DNA from: Pannonibacter sp. XCT-53 | GTDB lineage: Bacteria; Pseudomonadota; Alphaproteobacteria; Rhizobiales; Stappiaceae | Length of the DNA stretch: 64,000 nucleotides | NCBI RefSeq assembly: GCF_009915765.1 | Contig: NZ_JAABLQ010000002.1 | Span: 434,001-498,000 of the forward strand | Direction of reading: 5' to 3' | Shown here: positions 6,355 to 15,710 of the stretch, piece by piece | How positions within the stretch are numbered: position 1 is the first letter of the stretch | How the letters are laid out: the number at the start of each line of letters is the position of its first letter | Made by a program: the position numbers and the translations under genes | The notes under the pieces: model-generated | Database searches by the model: none | Told to the model about the DNA's origin: nothing | The model's input: only the letters and a program-made list of their open reading frames with translations

Positions 6355-7893
6355 TCAGTGGACCAGTCGCGGCAGCAGCCGGTCGAGTGTCAGGACCGCC
6401 ATCAGCCTGTCCCTGACCCGGGCCACCGCATGCACGGGCAGACCATGCCGGTCGGCGACCTCGTCGATGTCCTCGGCCGCAACATCCTCGATCCGCAGGA
6501 CCTGATCCACCGCGAGGCCGGCGGTCGAGCCCTCGAGCTGCAGCAGCACGCAGGGCGGCGCATCGTCCGGCTGCCGCTCCGGCCGGGCACCGGTCAGGGC
6601 ACCGGTCAGGGCTCCGGGCAGGGCTCCGGTCAGGACACCAAGGCGGCGGCGCAGGTCGAGGACCGGCACCACCCGGTCACCCGCGTCCGCCATGCCGTCG
6701 AAGCCGTTGCCATCGCCAGGCAGGGGGGTCAGGCGGACCGTGGAGAGGATGCTGTCCACCCGGTCGAGGTCGATGGCGAAGAAGTCGTCCGCCACGCGCA
6801 GGGTGAGGAAACGGAAGCCTGGCCGCAGGGCGGCCGCGCTGGCGTCCCGGGGAGGCTGCCCGGAGGCTGCGGCCGCCGCAGCGCCTGTCTCGCCCGGTGT
6901 GCGGTGCGGTGTCAGCCGCTCGATCTCGGCTAGATGGCCCGCAACAAGGGCGAGGGGATCCAGGATGGCAATGATGCGCTCGTCGACGACGGCGTAGCGG
7001 CTGATCCCGGCGACGGCATCGTCGGCGGTGAAGATCTCCTCGGCGGTCAGGGACAAGAGCCCCGGGGCACGGTCGGCCAGCAGCGCGAAGCTGCGTCGGG
7101 CAGACGGGTCAGAAATGCGCAGGATCACGCTGTCGGGCTCCGGACCGGTGAAGGCGGACGGACGCGCTCCGAGGAGGCCGCCGGTGTCGATCACCAGGAG
7201 CGGCGTGTCGGCATGCTCCATCAGGCCGGCGACATAGGCCGGTGCGCCCGGCATGGCCCGCAACCCGGACGGCTCCAGCACGTCCGCGATGATTGCAGTG
7301 GGCAGGGCGTAGCGGTCCGGTCCGAGGTCGATGAGCAGGTGGGCGAAGCGTTCGCTTGCGGCGGCGATCTCGTCCTCGCCGATGGTTTCCGGCAGGCCCA
7401 CCGGATCGGCCGGGATCAGGGCTCCGTCCTCGACGAGGCCCTCCGCATCCATGCGCGTCTCGGCCGCGAGACGGACCCAGTCGAGCACCAGCCAGTCCGC
7501 ACCGCGCGCCGACAGGCGCCGGGGCAGGAAGGGCGAGGGCACGATCCCGCCCGCGTCGGCTTCCGCCTCGGCAAGCGGATGGATCGCGTCCGTCTCGACC
7601 GCCACCATGGCGACGACGTGGTCGACCTCGAGGGCGCGGACATCGTCGCCATTGGCGAGGATGACCAGCGACCCGGCGGCGGTCCCGGCCGGCGACGGCG
7701 GCAGGCCGAGAACGCCGGCCAGATCCATCAGCGGCAGCACCCGGTCCTGCACGAAGACCAGCCCGCGGACATGGCGGGGGCAGAAGGGCAGGGGCGTCAC
7801 GGGCGCCGGCTCGTTGACCGACAGGACCAGGTCCAGCGGCAGCGCCAGCCGGGTGCTGCCAAGGGTCGCGAGGAGATAGTCGATGTGCTCCAC
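6355..7893 (-). CDS. Triple CheW-domain scaffold protein
   Basis: A 512-residue protein with a GTG start at 7893, two codons after the stop of the cyclase gene. Three CheW-like domains can be seen, at about 1-150 (RLALPLDLVLSVNEP, RVLPLMDLAGVLGL), 190-335 (ERFAHLLIDLGPDRYALP, TPLLVIDTGGLLG) and 370-510 (FRFLTLRVADDFFAIDLDRV, VVPVLDLRRRLGV). Proteins with several CheW domains act as couplers between receptors and CheA and may stiffen or size-limit the array. The third domain carries an in-frame tandem insertion (LTGALPGALTGALTGA) encoded by about four 12-bp repeats. Last gene of the operon that starts with the MCP. Confidence 0.85.
   Translation of the reverse strand: MEHIDYLLATLGSTRLALPLDLVLSVNEPAPVTPLPFCPRHVRGLVFVQDRVLPLMDLAGVLGLPPSPAGTAAGSLVILANGDDVRALEVDHVVAMVAVETDAIHPLAEAEADAGGIVPSPFLPRRLSARGADWLVLDWVRLAAETRMDAEGLVEDGALIPADPVGLPETIGEDEIAAASERFAHLLIDLGPDRYALPTAIIADVLEPSGLRAMPGAPAYVAGLMEHADTPLLVIDTGGLLGARPSAFTGPEPDSVILRISDPSARRSFALLADRAPGLLSLTAEEIFTADDAVAGISRYAVVDERIIAILDPLALVAGHLAEIERLTPHRTPGETGAAAAAASGQPPRDASAAALRPGFRFLTLRVADDFFAIDLDRVDSILSTVRLTPLPGDGNGFDGMADAGDRVVPVLDLRRRLGVLTGALPGALTGALTGARPERQPDDAPPCVLLQLEGSTAGLAVDQVLRIEDVAAEDIDEVADRHGLPVHAVARVRDRLMAVLTLDRLLPRLVH
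6586..6634 (-). repeat. 12-bp tandem repeat inside the CheW-domain gene
   Basis: About four imperfect copies of GCACCGGTCAGG / GCTCCGGTCAGG encode (L-[TP]-G-A)n within the third CheW domain. Being a multiple of three, it can vary in copy number without a frameshift. Confidence 0.75.
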
Positions 7894-7896
7894 CGG

Positions 7897-9624
7897 TTAC
7901 TTCTCCGTCAGGGTCCAGATGCCGTCCCAGGGGGCGGTGAGGGTCGCGCTGTCGCGGGCCAGCAGGCGGCAGCGTTCCATGAGGAGACGGCTGGCCTGGT
8001 CGCCGGGCGTGAGGTCGAGGGCGCGGGCGAAGGCGGCCTCGGCCATGGCAAAGGCCCCGATGCGATAGGCGCTGAAGCCGCTGGCATGGGCGTCGAGCCA
8101 GTCGCAGCCGGCGGCGTCCGGGGCCTCGACGAAGATCTCGTGGATCTCGGTCGGCCGGTCCTGTCCCTTGACCCGGACCACATCGACGAGGCGCATCGGC
8201 ACCGGGCGGGAGAGCCGGGCAACCGTCTCGCCGCAGGCCAGGATCGAGACGCCGTAGCTCTTGGTGATCGCCTCGAGCCGGGAAGCGAGGTTCGCGGCAT
8301 CGCCGATGACGGTGTAGTTCATCCGCTCGGGGGAGCCGATGTTGCCGGCAAGCACCTCGCCCGTCGCCAGCCCGATGCCGATGCGCAGGGGTTCGGGCAG
8401 GCCGTCGCGCCGCCGGTCGTTGACGAGGGCCAGCGCGCGCATCATCACCCGCGCCGCCTCGACGGCGCGGTCGGTGTCGTTGCCGAGGGGGGCAGGCACG
8501 CCGAACAGGGCCATGATCGCGTCACCGATGTACTTGTCGATGATGCCGCCCTGGTCGCGCAGGACGTCGGCCATGAAGGAGAAATAGTCGTTGAGCAGCC
8601 GCACCGTGCCGCGGGCGCCGAGTGCCTCGGACAGGGAGGTGAAGTTGCGGATGTCGGAGAAGAGCACCGTTGCCGGCATGAGCGCGCCGTCAAGCGCCTC
8701 CGGCCCATGCTCGACCAGGATGCGGGCAACCGGGTTGGACTGGGTGCGGGCGAGCACGCTTTCCAGTTCCTTTTCCCGGCCGATGTCCTGGAAGGAGACG
8801 ACGAGGGTCGGGCCGGCGGCTGCGGCCACGCACCGCGCGCTGAGGCGCAACGGGACCCAGTCGCCGCCCGGCGTGGCGAACTCGCAGTCGAAGCCGTCAA
8901 GCGGACTGCCGCCGTCGAGCACGGCGCGGAGATCCTCGGCAAGATCCTCGTTGTAGTCGGAAAAGAAGGCGGCAAGCGGCAGTCCGACGGGAAGCGTGTC
9001 CATGCGCAGGATCGCCCGGGCGGCCGGATTGGCGGCCGCAAGACGCCCTTCGGGCCCGAACAGCAGCACGCCGCCGGAGAGCGCATCGAGAAGCCCCTGC
9101 AGGTCCGCTGCCAGAGCGGGCGGCGTGGCCTCGTCATCGGCGCGGAGGTCCGGCGCCGTGGCCGGAGCGTCGGCGGCGAGAACCGGTGGCAGGCCGAGAA
9201 CGCGCCGCGCGGCGGTCACGATCTCGGAGGCGCGCTTCTGCTTCAGGTCGAGGCTGACGGCGCCGGAGGGCTTGGCGATGATGGCCGCTGCCCCGAGCCG
9301 CAGGGCCTCGAGCCGTTCGGCGGATTCGTCACTTCCCACCAGCGAGGAGAGGATGATGACCGGGCAGGGGGAGCGCAGGCTGAGACGGCGAAGCGTTTCC
9401 AGCCCCGACATCTCCGGCATCTCGATGTCGAGCAGCACCAGATCCGGGTTCAGCTTGCGCACCTGCTGCAGCGCGATCTTGCCGTTCTCGGCCTCGCCAG
9501 CCACCTCCAGCATCGGGTCGCTCTCGATGATCTCGGTGACCAGCCGGCGGATGATGAAACTGTCGTCGACGATGAGGATCCGGCGGCGCATCGGCGCCTC
9601 ACCGGAGCTGGGCCGGCCTGTCAT
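7897..9624 (-). CDS. CheB-type receiver - PAS - class III adenylate cyclase
   Basis: A 575-residue protein; the ATG at 9624 overlaps the stop of the upstream CheW gene (ATGA). Domains: receiver (13-145) with D20, D21, phosphoacceptor D66 and K118; the K118-PSGAVSLD continuation is typical of CheB receivers. A PAS-like sensor spans about 172-285, followed by a class III cyclase at 315-560. Catalytic residues are present: D324 (VLFSDIRNF), D368 (DKYIGDA), and N445 and R449 (GDAANLASRL). K364 and D442 are the adenine-specifying pair, so the product should be cAMP. A helical tail follows. In this operon CheA probably phosphorylates the receiver and so sets cAMP output. The fusion of a CheB-like receiver to a cyclase is unusual. 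Confidence 0.88.
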   Translation of the reverse strand: MTGRPSSGEAPMRRRILIVDDSFIIRRLVTEIIESDPMLEVAGEAENGKIALQQVRKLNPDLVLLDIEMPEMSGLETLRRLSLRSPCPVIILSSLVGSDESAERLEALRLGAAAIIAKPSGAVSLDLKQKRASEIVTAARRVLGLPPVLAADAPATAPDLRADDEATPPALAADLQGLLDALSGGVLLFGPEGRLAAANPAARAILRMDTLPVGLPLAAFFSDYNEDLAEDLRAVLDGGSPLDGFDCEFATPGGDWVPLRLSARCVAAAAGPTLVVSFQDIGREKELESVLARTQSNPVARILVEHGPEALDGALMPATVLFSDIRNFTSLSEALGARGTVRLLNDYFSFMADVLRDQGGIIDKYIGDAIMALFGVPAPLGNDTDRAVEAARVMMRALALVNDRRRDGLPEPLRIGIGLATGEVLAGNIGSPERMNYTVIGDAANLASRLEAITKSYGVSILACGETVARLSRPVPMRLVDVVRVKGQDRPTEIHEIFVEAPDAAGCDWLDAHASGFSAYRIGAFAMAEAAFARALDLTPGDQASRLLMERCRLLARDSATLTAPWDGIWTLTEK

Positions 9625-10130
9625 TGGGCATCCTCCCGCAGGTGGGTGGCATCGACGGCGGCGCGACGCAGCCGGCGCAGGGTCGCGGTCCCGGGCAGGT
9701 CGGGCATGTCGCGCAGCACGCAGACAAGGGTGCCGGTGCTCTCCTCGGCGATGACGCCGTCCAGCCAGCGGGTCAGCGGCGCCAGCGCGCGGGGCAGCGG
9801 GCGAAGGCTGGACCGGGGGTGGCTCTCGATCCGGTCCACCCGCTCCACGAGGCAGAGCCAGGCAGCAGTCCCGCAGACCAGGCGCAGGCCGACCGGATGC
9901 GGCGGCAGCCGCGAGGGCAGGTGCAGCAGGCGCGCCAGATCCACGACAAGCGCGGACCGGTCGAGCCGCCGGGACAGGGCCTGGGACGGGGCCTGGGACG
10001 GGGCCAGGGACCGGACCTCGCCGGTCAGCCCCTGCACGGAGGCGACCCGCGTGCGCGGCACGAGCAGGGTCGTGCCGCCGGCGTGGACGCGCAGATAGTC
10101 GGTGTTGCCCGCAAGCGTTCCCTGGCTCAT
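9621..10130 (-). CDS. CheW-like coupling protein
   Basis: A 169-residue protein whose start at 10130 (MSQGTLAGNTDYLRV) overlaps the cheA stop and whose stop overlaps the cyclase start, so it is translationally coupled on both sides. The pattern DYLRVHAGGTTLLVPRTRVAS, then LVVDLARLL and LRLVCGTAAWLCLVERVDRI, matches a single, divergent CheW domain. It would link the MCP to CheA. An Ala-Pro-Ser-Gln repeat (APSQAPSQALS, encoded by 12-bp units at 9968-10012) replaces part of one surface loop. Divergent enough that a plain CheW search might give only a weak hit. Confidence 0.7.
   Translation of the reverse strand: MSQGTLAGNTDYLRVHAGGTTLLVPRTRVASVQGLTGEVRSLAPSQAPSQALSRRLDRSALVVDLARLLHLPSRLPPHPVGLRLVCGTAAWLCLVERVDRIESHPRSSLRPLPRALAPLTRWLDGVIAEESTGTLVCVLRDMPDLPGTATLRRLRRAAVDATHLREDAQ
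9968..10012 (-). repeat. 12-bp tandem repeat inside the CheW-like gene
   Basis: Three to four copies of a GCCTGGGACGGG-like unit encode (S-Q-A-P)n in a loop of the CheW-like protein. Confidence 0.65.
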
Positions 10131-12604
10131 CGGCGGGCCTCGGAGGCGCTGCGCAGGCCCTTGTTGGCGGCCCGGGCCGCCAGGTCGAACAGCTTGTCGG
10201 GATCGAGCACGAGCACGATCCGGTCGGCGCCGAGGATGGAGATGCCGCCAACCCCGGGCAGCTCGGCCACCCGCAGATGCGTCTCGCGGATGAGCAGTTC
10301 GGCCCGGCGCAGGATCCGCCGGGTCCGGAACCCGACGCGGCGGCCCTTCCACGAGCAGATGACGACCGACAGCTCGCCCTCGCCGGGATCGTCCGGGGCA
10401 GGCAGGCGCATCAGCTCGCAGATGTCGAACAGCGGCAGGAAGCGCCCGCGCAGCAGCAGCGAGGGCTGGCCGTTGACCGACTGCACGGCCCCGGCCGGGA
10501 ACACCGCCGTTTCCGCGACCATCGTTTCGGGGAACCCGATGGTCTGGCGGCCCGTGTCGGCCAGCAGCATCGGGCGGATCGCCGCCGACAGCGGCATGTC
10601 CATCCGGAAGGTGGTGCCGCGTCCGGCCTCGGTGTCGATCTCGATGCGGCCACCGAGGCGCGTGACATTGACCAGGACGACATCCATGCCGACCCCGCGG
10701 CCGGAGACGGTGCTGGCTTCGCTGCGCGTCGAGAAGCCCGGCGTGAAGATGAAGCGGGCGATCTCGGCCTCGCTCATGCGGGCCAGGTCATCGACGCTGG
10801 CGAGGCGCTGGGCCACGGCCTTCTCGCCGACGCGGGCAATGTCGATGCCGCGCCCGTCGTCGCTGACCGTCAGGACGAGGCGGTTGCCATGCTGTTCGGC
10901 CGTCAGGGTGAGGCGGGCGGTGGCGGCCTTGCCGGCGCGCACCCGGGCCTCGGGTGTCTCGATGCCGTGGTCGATGGCGTTGCGGATCATGTGCATCAGC
11001 GGGTCGACCAGCATGTCGGCCATGCCCTTGTCGATCTTGATCGCGCCGGCGGTCTGCTCGAAGCGGACGGACTTGCCAAGCTCGCGCGCGGCCTCGCGCA
11101 CCATGCGCGGAAAGCGGGCGATGATGTTCTCGAAGGGGATGACCCTGAGGCCAAGGGTGCTTTCGTGGATCAGGCTGATGAAATGGCTGACCTCGGCTTC
11201 CAGGGTCAGGAAGTCGCGCCGGTCCGCCAGCAGGGCCTCGACCTCCGGCAGCAGTTCGGGCGCGCGGGCCGAGGCGTGGTCGTAGAGACGGCGCAGCGCC
11301 TCGCCGCTGCGGCCCTCGCTCGCCAGAACATTGAGGCGGCTGCCGAGGGTAAAGAACGACCCGATGCGGCCGAACAGCCGGTCGAGCACCTCGACCGGCA
11401 CGCGGACCTGGGTTTCCTCCACGGCGGCAAGCCGCGGGGCGGCGGCCTGTTCGGCGAAATGGGCCGGCGGTGTCAGGCCATCGAGCCAGGTCAGCGACAG
11501 GGGCGCAAGTCCGGTTGCCGACAGTCCCGGCAGCGCGGTCTGGCTGCCGGCGGCCTCCAGTCCCTCCGGCATGTCGGCGGTGCTGACGGCGACCAGCAGC
11601 GCAAGGCCCGGGCCGGCCGGCGTCGTGATGCTGCGCCCGGCGATCAGGCCCGGCAGCGCGGCGACCAGTTCCGCGAGCCCCTCCGCCTCGGGCAGGGGGA
11701 TCACGGCTTCCACCAGCCGGGTCGCCGGGTCGTCGGCGAGGCGCTCAAGCGCGGGAGTGCTCTGGCGCGGCAGATGATGCGGCGCCACCTTCCAGTGCGC
11801 GAGGCGGGCGGCCAGCAGGTCCGGCAGACGCGGAGCGGTGGCCAGCTCCCCGGCGGCCGGCGGCTCGACAGGCAGTCCAAGGGCCATGCTGGCCTCGGCC
11901 CAGCCGGTCTCCACCCCGCTCAGCGCCTCGATCGTCTTGGCCTGGGCGAGGATGCCGGAGAGGATCGCCGGGGCGTCCTGCGGCTCCGCCTGCGCCAGCA
12001 TCCGGGCACAGCGCTCCAGACCGCCGAGGCCGATGCGGGCCGAGCCGTGGGCGAGGACGGTCGCCGCCTCCCTGAGGGCGTCGCTGTCGCCCCGGGCGAC
12101 TGCGGCCGCGCTGTCGTCGAGCAGCTCGGCCAGGAGTTCGGCGAAGGCCCGGCTCATGTCCGGTTCGAGGCCAAGGGCGTCGCGTGTCGGTGCGGGAGCC
12201 GGAGCTGCGGCGGGGCGGCTGTGCGCATCGCTTGCCCGGGCGAGCCGGTCGAGCGTGTCCGACAGGCCGTCCGGTGCGACGAAGCCGGCAAGGTCGCCGC
12301 CGGCAAGGGCGAGGCGGATCGCATCCACCAGCCGCAGCAGCGCCTCGATGGCGCTTGCCTGAAGCTCGGCGGTGCCGGTGCGCACCGGATAGAGACAGGT
12401 CTCGGCCTGGTGCGTCAGCCCTTCCAGGGCGGCAAGACCCGCCACGCGGGCGAGGCCCTTGAGCGAATGGAACGCGCGGAACAGGACGTCGATCTCGGCG
12501 CGCGACAGCGTGCCGGTCTCGGCGCCGACCAGAACCGGTTCGATCGCGTCGAGATGCTCGGCACATTCGGCGAGCAGGTCGCCTGCGAAGTCAGAGCCCG
12601 GCAT
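10127..12604 (-). CDS. cheA: Chemotaxis histidine kinase CheA
   Basis: An 825-residue kinase started at the ATG at 12604 (MPGSDFAGDLLAECAEHL); the start overlaps the upstream gene by 14 bp. Hpt domain at 1-110 with phospho-accepting H46 (AFHSLKGLARVAG). A second Hpt-like segment near 175-260 (VLAHGSARIGLGGLERC) keeps a His but has lost the usual Lys. Dimerisation and HATPase domains follow with the N box (MHMIRNAIDHGIE), G1 (VSDDGRGID) and G2 (SGRGVGMDVV), then a C-terminal CheW-like domain. It autophosphorylates under MCP control and should pass phosphate to the receiver-cyclase (7897), the receiver-like protein (12591) and perhaps CheB. Confidence 0.95.
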   Translation of the reverse strand: MPGSDFAGDLLAECAEHLDAIEPVLVGAETGTLSRAEIDVLFRAFHSLKGLARVAGLAALEGLTHQAETCLYPVRTGTAELQASAIEALLRLVDAIRLALAGGDLAGFVAPDGLSDTLDRLARASDAHSRPAAAPAPAPTRDALGLEPDMSRAFAELLAELLDDSAAAVARGDSDALREAATVLAHGSARIGLGGLERCARMLAQAEPQDAPAILSGILAQAKTIEALSGVETGWAEASMALGLPVEPPAAGELATAPRLPDLLAARLAHWKVAPHHLPRQSTPALERLADDPATRLVEAVIPLPEAEGLAELVAALPGLIAGRSITTPAGPGLALLVAVSTADMPEGLEAAGSQTALPGLSATGLAPLSLTWLDGLTPPAHFAEQAAAPRLAAVEETQVRVPVEVLDRLFGRIGSFFTLGSRLNVLASEGRSGEALRRLYDHASARAPELLPEVEALLADRRDFLTLEAEVSHFISLIHESTLGLRVIPFENIIARFPRMVREAARELGKSVRFEQTAGAIKIDKGMADMLVDPLMHMIRNAIDHGIETPEARVRAGKAATARLTLTAEQHGNRLVLTVSDDGRGIDIARVGEKAVAQRLASVDDLARMSEAEIARFIFTPGFSTRSEASTVSGRGVGMDVVLVNVTRLGGRIEIDTEAGRGTTFRMDMPLSAAIRPMLLADTGRQTIGFPETMVAETAVFPAGAVQSVNGQPSLLLRGRFLPLFDICELMRLPAPDDPGEGELSVVICSWKGRRVGFRTRRILRRAELLIRETHLRVAELPGVGGISILGADRIVLVLDPDKLFDLAARAANKGLRSASEARR

Positions 12605-13136
12605 CGGCGTCCTCCCCTGCAGGTGCGACGGGACGGCCCGTGGCCTGGCCGGCCGCGAGGGCGCCAAGGCCGGACAGCAGCGCGTCGCCGGCCGGACCAG
12701 CCAGAAGCGGATCGGCCGTGCCGCCGGTCTTGGCGTGGATCAGGCTCGCGCCACGGCTGCGGCAGAGGTCGTGCCCCTGGCTGCCGGGGATGACCGACAG
12801 GCCGGTGACCGCGACCGGGGCCGGCTGGATCAGTACGGCGACACCGGCCAGCCGGGCCACGTCGGGCAGGCTGTCGGCATCGAGGAGCACCACATCCGCC
12901 GGCAGGCGGCGCAGCCCGGCCAGCGCGTCGGCGGTGGCCACCACGGACAGGCGGGCCTCCGGCGCCCGCGCCAGCAGCGCGCTCAGGCTCACGGCCAGTC
13001 CCGGGTCATCGCTGACCAGGGTCACGTGCCACGTGCCCCCGCCGCTGCCCGTGCCGCTGCCCGTGCCGCTGCTGCCCGTGCCGCCGTTGCCCGTGCCGCG
13101 TGCGGTGCCGCTGCCATCTGACGTCGTCTGCCCCAT
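12591..13136 (-). CDS. Degenerate receiver-like protein with Gly/Thr-rich N-terminus
   Basis: A 181-residue product between the MCP and cheA. Residues 1-35 are low-complexity Gly/Ser/Thr (encoded by the repeat at 13038-13116). From WHVTLVSDDPGLAVSLSALL onward it resembles a CheY-like fold: an SDD acidic pair, then ADVVLLDADSL where the phospho-Asp would sit. The later Thr and Lys markers are not clear and the C-terminal third (HAKTGGTADPLLAGPAG) is unlike a receiver. It may be a phosphate sink or a structural partner of CheA. Real gene by operon position and overlap with cheA; function uncertain. Confidence 0.6.
   Translation of the reverse strand: MGQTTSDGSGTARGTGNGGTGSSGTGSGTGSGGGTWHVTLVSDDPGLAVSLSALLARAPEARLSVVATADALAGLRRLPADVVLLDADSLPDVARLAGVAVLIQPAPVAVTGLSVIPGSQGHDLCRSRGASLIHAKTGGTADPLLAGPAGDALLSGLGALAAGQATGRPVAPAGEDADAGL
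13038..13116 (-). repeat. Gly/Thr/Ser-encoding tandem repeat
   Basis: Repeated CCGCTGCCCGTG-type units (plus-strand view) encode the Gly-Thr-Gly-Ser-rich N-terminus of the receiver-like protein. Same 12-bp, in-frame design as the repeats in two CheW-domain genes of this operon. Confidence 0.7.
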
Positions 13137-13166
13137 CGGCGTCGCATCCGCTCCCGTGCCGTGTCC

Positions 13167-15089
13167 TCAGGCCATCTTGAAGGCGTCGATGCGCTGGCGG
13201 GTCTCGTCGGCCAGACGCGCCAGCTGGACCATCGTCGCCGTGATCTCCTCGGCGGCGGCCGAATTGGAGTTGGCGATCGATTTCAGGTCGCTGACCGTGC
13301 CGTCGATCTGGGTGATGGACGCGCGCTGCTGCTCGATGGCGGCGACCGACGCGTGGATCATCTGGGTGGTCTGGCGGGCCTCGCCGGAAATGCCCTCGAT
13401 GGCGGCGCGGACGGTGTCGGCGGCCTGCTTGCCGGCGAGGCTGTCCTCGCTCGCCTGCTCCACGATCTCGGCGATCTGGTTGGCATTCTGTCCGGCGCTT
13501 TCGGCCAGCTTGCCGACTTCCTGGGCGACGACGACGAAGCCCTTGCCATGCTCGCCGGCGCGGGCCGCCTCGATCGCGGCGTTGAGCGACAGGATGTGGG
13601 TGCGGTTGGCGATCTGGGCGATGACCTGGGTGATCTGGTTCACCTTGCGGCTGTTCTGCGCGATCCGGTCGACAAGGGCCCCCATGGCCTCGACCGAGGC
13701 GAGACCGCGCTCGACGAGGGCGGTGGCGTTGTCGGCCTTCTCGCTGGCGAGCCGGGTGTTGTCGGAGACCTCGCGGATGGCCAGCATGGCCTCCTTGACG
13801 GCGGTGGCGACCTGGGACAGCGACGCGTTCTGCACGCGGGCACCGTCGGCCACCTGCGACACGGCCATGCTCGCCTCGCCCACGGAGAGGGCGGTGCTGC
13901 GCGCCTTGTCGCCGAAGTCGCGGAACGAGGCGTGAGAGACGTCCAGCAGGCGGTTCACCTGCTCGCCGATGTCGCGCAGGAAGCCGGCCTTGCCGTCCAT
14001 CGACACGCGCACGGTCAGGTCGCCGGCCGCCGCGCGCGAAATCACGCCCCCGATCTCCCGCGTGGTCTCCTCGGCCTTGAGCATGGCGGCGATCTTGTCG
14101 GCATTCTCCTTGAAGACATTGACGGCGCCGGCCATGCGGCCGATCTCGTTGGTGCTGCCGAGGCCCGGGATGACGACATTGCCATCGCCCTCGGACAGGC
14201 GTGTCATGGCATGGGTCATCTGGGTCAGCGGGCGGATGATCGAGCGGGCGATCAGCACGGCGATCACGAGGCCGGCCAGAATTCCGCCGCCGGCCAGCAG
14301 GGCCAGAAGCTGCTGCACCTCGGCCGTCCGGCTGGCCACGGTGGTGCTGAGGCTGGTGATCTCGCCCTGCATGGTCTGGCGGAAGGCGGCGATCTTGTCG
14401 AGGATCGCACGTTCTTCCGTGTTGACGGACTCCGAGCCACTCAGGCCGGCTGCCTGCACGAAGGCAGCCTGCGTGGCCTCAAGCTCGACCGCAGCCTGGC
14501 GGGCGAGCCGTTCGGCCGGAGAGCTGGCAGCCGGGGCTGCGGCGAGGGCCGCGGAGCCGGCCTGCTGCGTGGCGGCCGACAGGGTGCCGGCGGCGAGGGC
14601 GACCGCATCAAGAGCCCGCAGCAGCTCCGGGCTTGCCGCCGGATCGGCGCGCAGCGCCTTGATCTGGCCGGACAGGGTCGCACCGGCCTCGGCGATCTCC
14701 AGACGCTGCTGCATCAGGGTGCGGGCGCGCTGACGGTAGCTCGTCAGGCCCTCGCGGATTTCCGCCACAAGGCGCTCCTCGTCGCGGCCGGCCAGCAGGC
14801 TGGCGGTCTGCGTCAGGGCCTCGTCGATCTGGCGTGACTGGGCTTCGGTCCGTTCGAAGTCACCCGTCCGGGCGTAGGTGAAGACGGCGTTGCTGCGCAG
14901 GCGGAAACCGGTGAAGTCCCGGTCGGCCAGGAACATCTGCCCGACCGCGCGATAGAAGCGGTCCATGTCCGAGGACAGTTTCGCCAGATCCCTGACCGAG
15001 GAATAGCCGACGGCGGAGAGCAGCGCGAGCAGGACGAGCAGGATGGCCGCGAGGCCGTAGATGCGGGTCGACAGGGTGACGTTCTTCAA
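13167..15089 (-). CDS. Methyl-accepting chemotaxis protein
   Basis: A 640-residue receptor with a TTG start at 15089; no better ATG keeps the first membrane helix. Layout: TM1 (about 9-29), a helical sensor region of roughly 230 residues outside the membrane rich in Ala/Gln/Glu (four-helix-bundle-like), TM2 (about 262-286, [15 protein letters not shown]), HAMP, and the cytoplasmic signalling hairpin with the conserved tip ([20 protein letters not shown]) and [16 protein letters not shown]. First gene of the minus-strand chemosensory operon. The ligand cannot be predicted. The only receptor in the window, so it is presumably the dedicated input of this system. Confidence 0.93.
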   Translation of the reverse strand: MKNVTLSTRIYGLAAILLVLLALLSAVGYSSVRDLAKLSSDMDRFYRAVGQMFLADRDFTGFRLRSNAVFTYARTGDFERTEAQSRQIDEALTQTASLLAGRDEERLVAEIREGLTSYRQRARTLMQQRLEIAEAGATLSGQIKALRADPAASPELLRALDAVALAAGTLSAATQQAGSAALAAAPAASSPAERLARQAAVELEATQAAFVQAAGLSGSESVNTEERAILDKIAAFRQTMQGEITSLSTTVASRTAEVQQLLALLAGGGILAGLVIAVLIARSIIRPLTQMTHAMTRLSEGDGNVVIPGLGSTNEIGRMAGAVNVFKENADKIAAMLKAEETTREIGGVISRAAAGDLTVRVSMDGKAGFLRDIGEQVNRLLDVSHASFRDFGDKARSTALSVGEASMAVSQVADGARVQNASLSQVATAVKEAMLAIREVSDNTRLASEKADNATALVERGLASVEAMGALVDRIAQNSRKVNQITQVIAQIANRTHILSLNAAIEAARAGEHGKGFVVVAQEVGKLAESAGQNANQIAEIVEQASEDSLAGKQAADTVRAAIEGISGEARQTTQMIHASVAAIEQQRASITQIDGTVSDLKSIANSNSAAAEEITATMVQLARLADETRQRIDAFKMA

Positions 15090-15308
15090 GCTGACCCCCG
15101 AGGGATGGCCTGCCCCAGGACGGAGCGCGGGCGGATTATGGCAAGCATGTCAGGTCTTTAGTCCACGCGCGCGTGAGCGGCTGCATTCCACCCGAAATGT
15201 TCCAGCCGACAGCGCGGGACAAGCCTGGCCCAGGGTGGAAAACCTATCGGCAGTTGGTTAGGAAAGCGTGTTTGCTGTTTTTTCTTGCAAGTCGTCCGGG
15301 GGGAGTGA

Positions 15309-15710
15309 TTGCAGATCCCTGATCAGATTGACACCGGCTGGCTCGGCCTGGTGGTCCTTGCCTTTCTCGCCAAGCATTTCATTGCCGATTTCCTGTTCCA
15401 GACCCACTGGATGGCCATGGGCAAGGAAGGCCGCGACCACTGGATCCTGCCGCTGGCGGCCCATGCGGGGATCCATGCAGCGCTGACCGCGCTGCTGGCC
15501 TCGGCGATCGCCCCCTCCTGCCTGTGGCTGGCAGCGGTCGACTTCGTGGTTCATTTTGCCATCGACCGGAGCAAGGCGGCCCTTGTCCGGGTGACCGGGG
15601 CGACGCCGCAACGGGCCGGCTTCTGGTGGCTGCTCGGGCTGGATCAGACCCTGCACCACCTCACCCATTTCGCCTTCATCCTGGTCATGGCCGGTGCGAG
15701 CACAGCCTGA
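15309..15710 (+). CDS. DUF3307-family membrane protein
   Basis: A 133-residue membrane protein, TTG start at 15309 with GGGGGAG upstream. The pattern LAFLAKHFIADFLFQTHWMA, HAGIHAALTALLAS and DFVVHFAIDRSKA, with conserved His and Asp in the helices and a terminal LDQTLHHLTHFAFILV, fits the DUF3307 family of small inner-membrane proteins of unknown function. It is inserted, in opposite orientation, between the MCP operon and cheB and overlaps the cheB 3' end by 26 bp. No functional link to chemosensing is evident. Confidence 0.72.
   Translation: MQIPDQIDTGWLGLVVLAFLAKHFIADFLFQTHWMAMGKEGRDHWILPLAAHAGIHAALTALLASAIAPSCLWLAAVDFVVHFAIDRSKAALVRVTGATPQRAGFWWLLGLDQTLHHLTHFAFILVMAGASTA

Noticed and set aside
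6934..10098. 1054-codon open frame on the plus strand
   Set aside because: Antisense to the CheW and cyclase genes; a by-product of high GC and codon bias.
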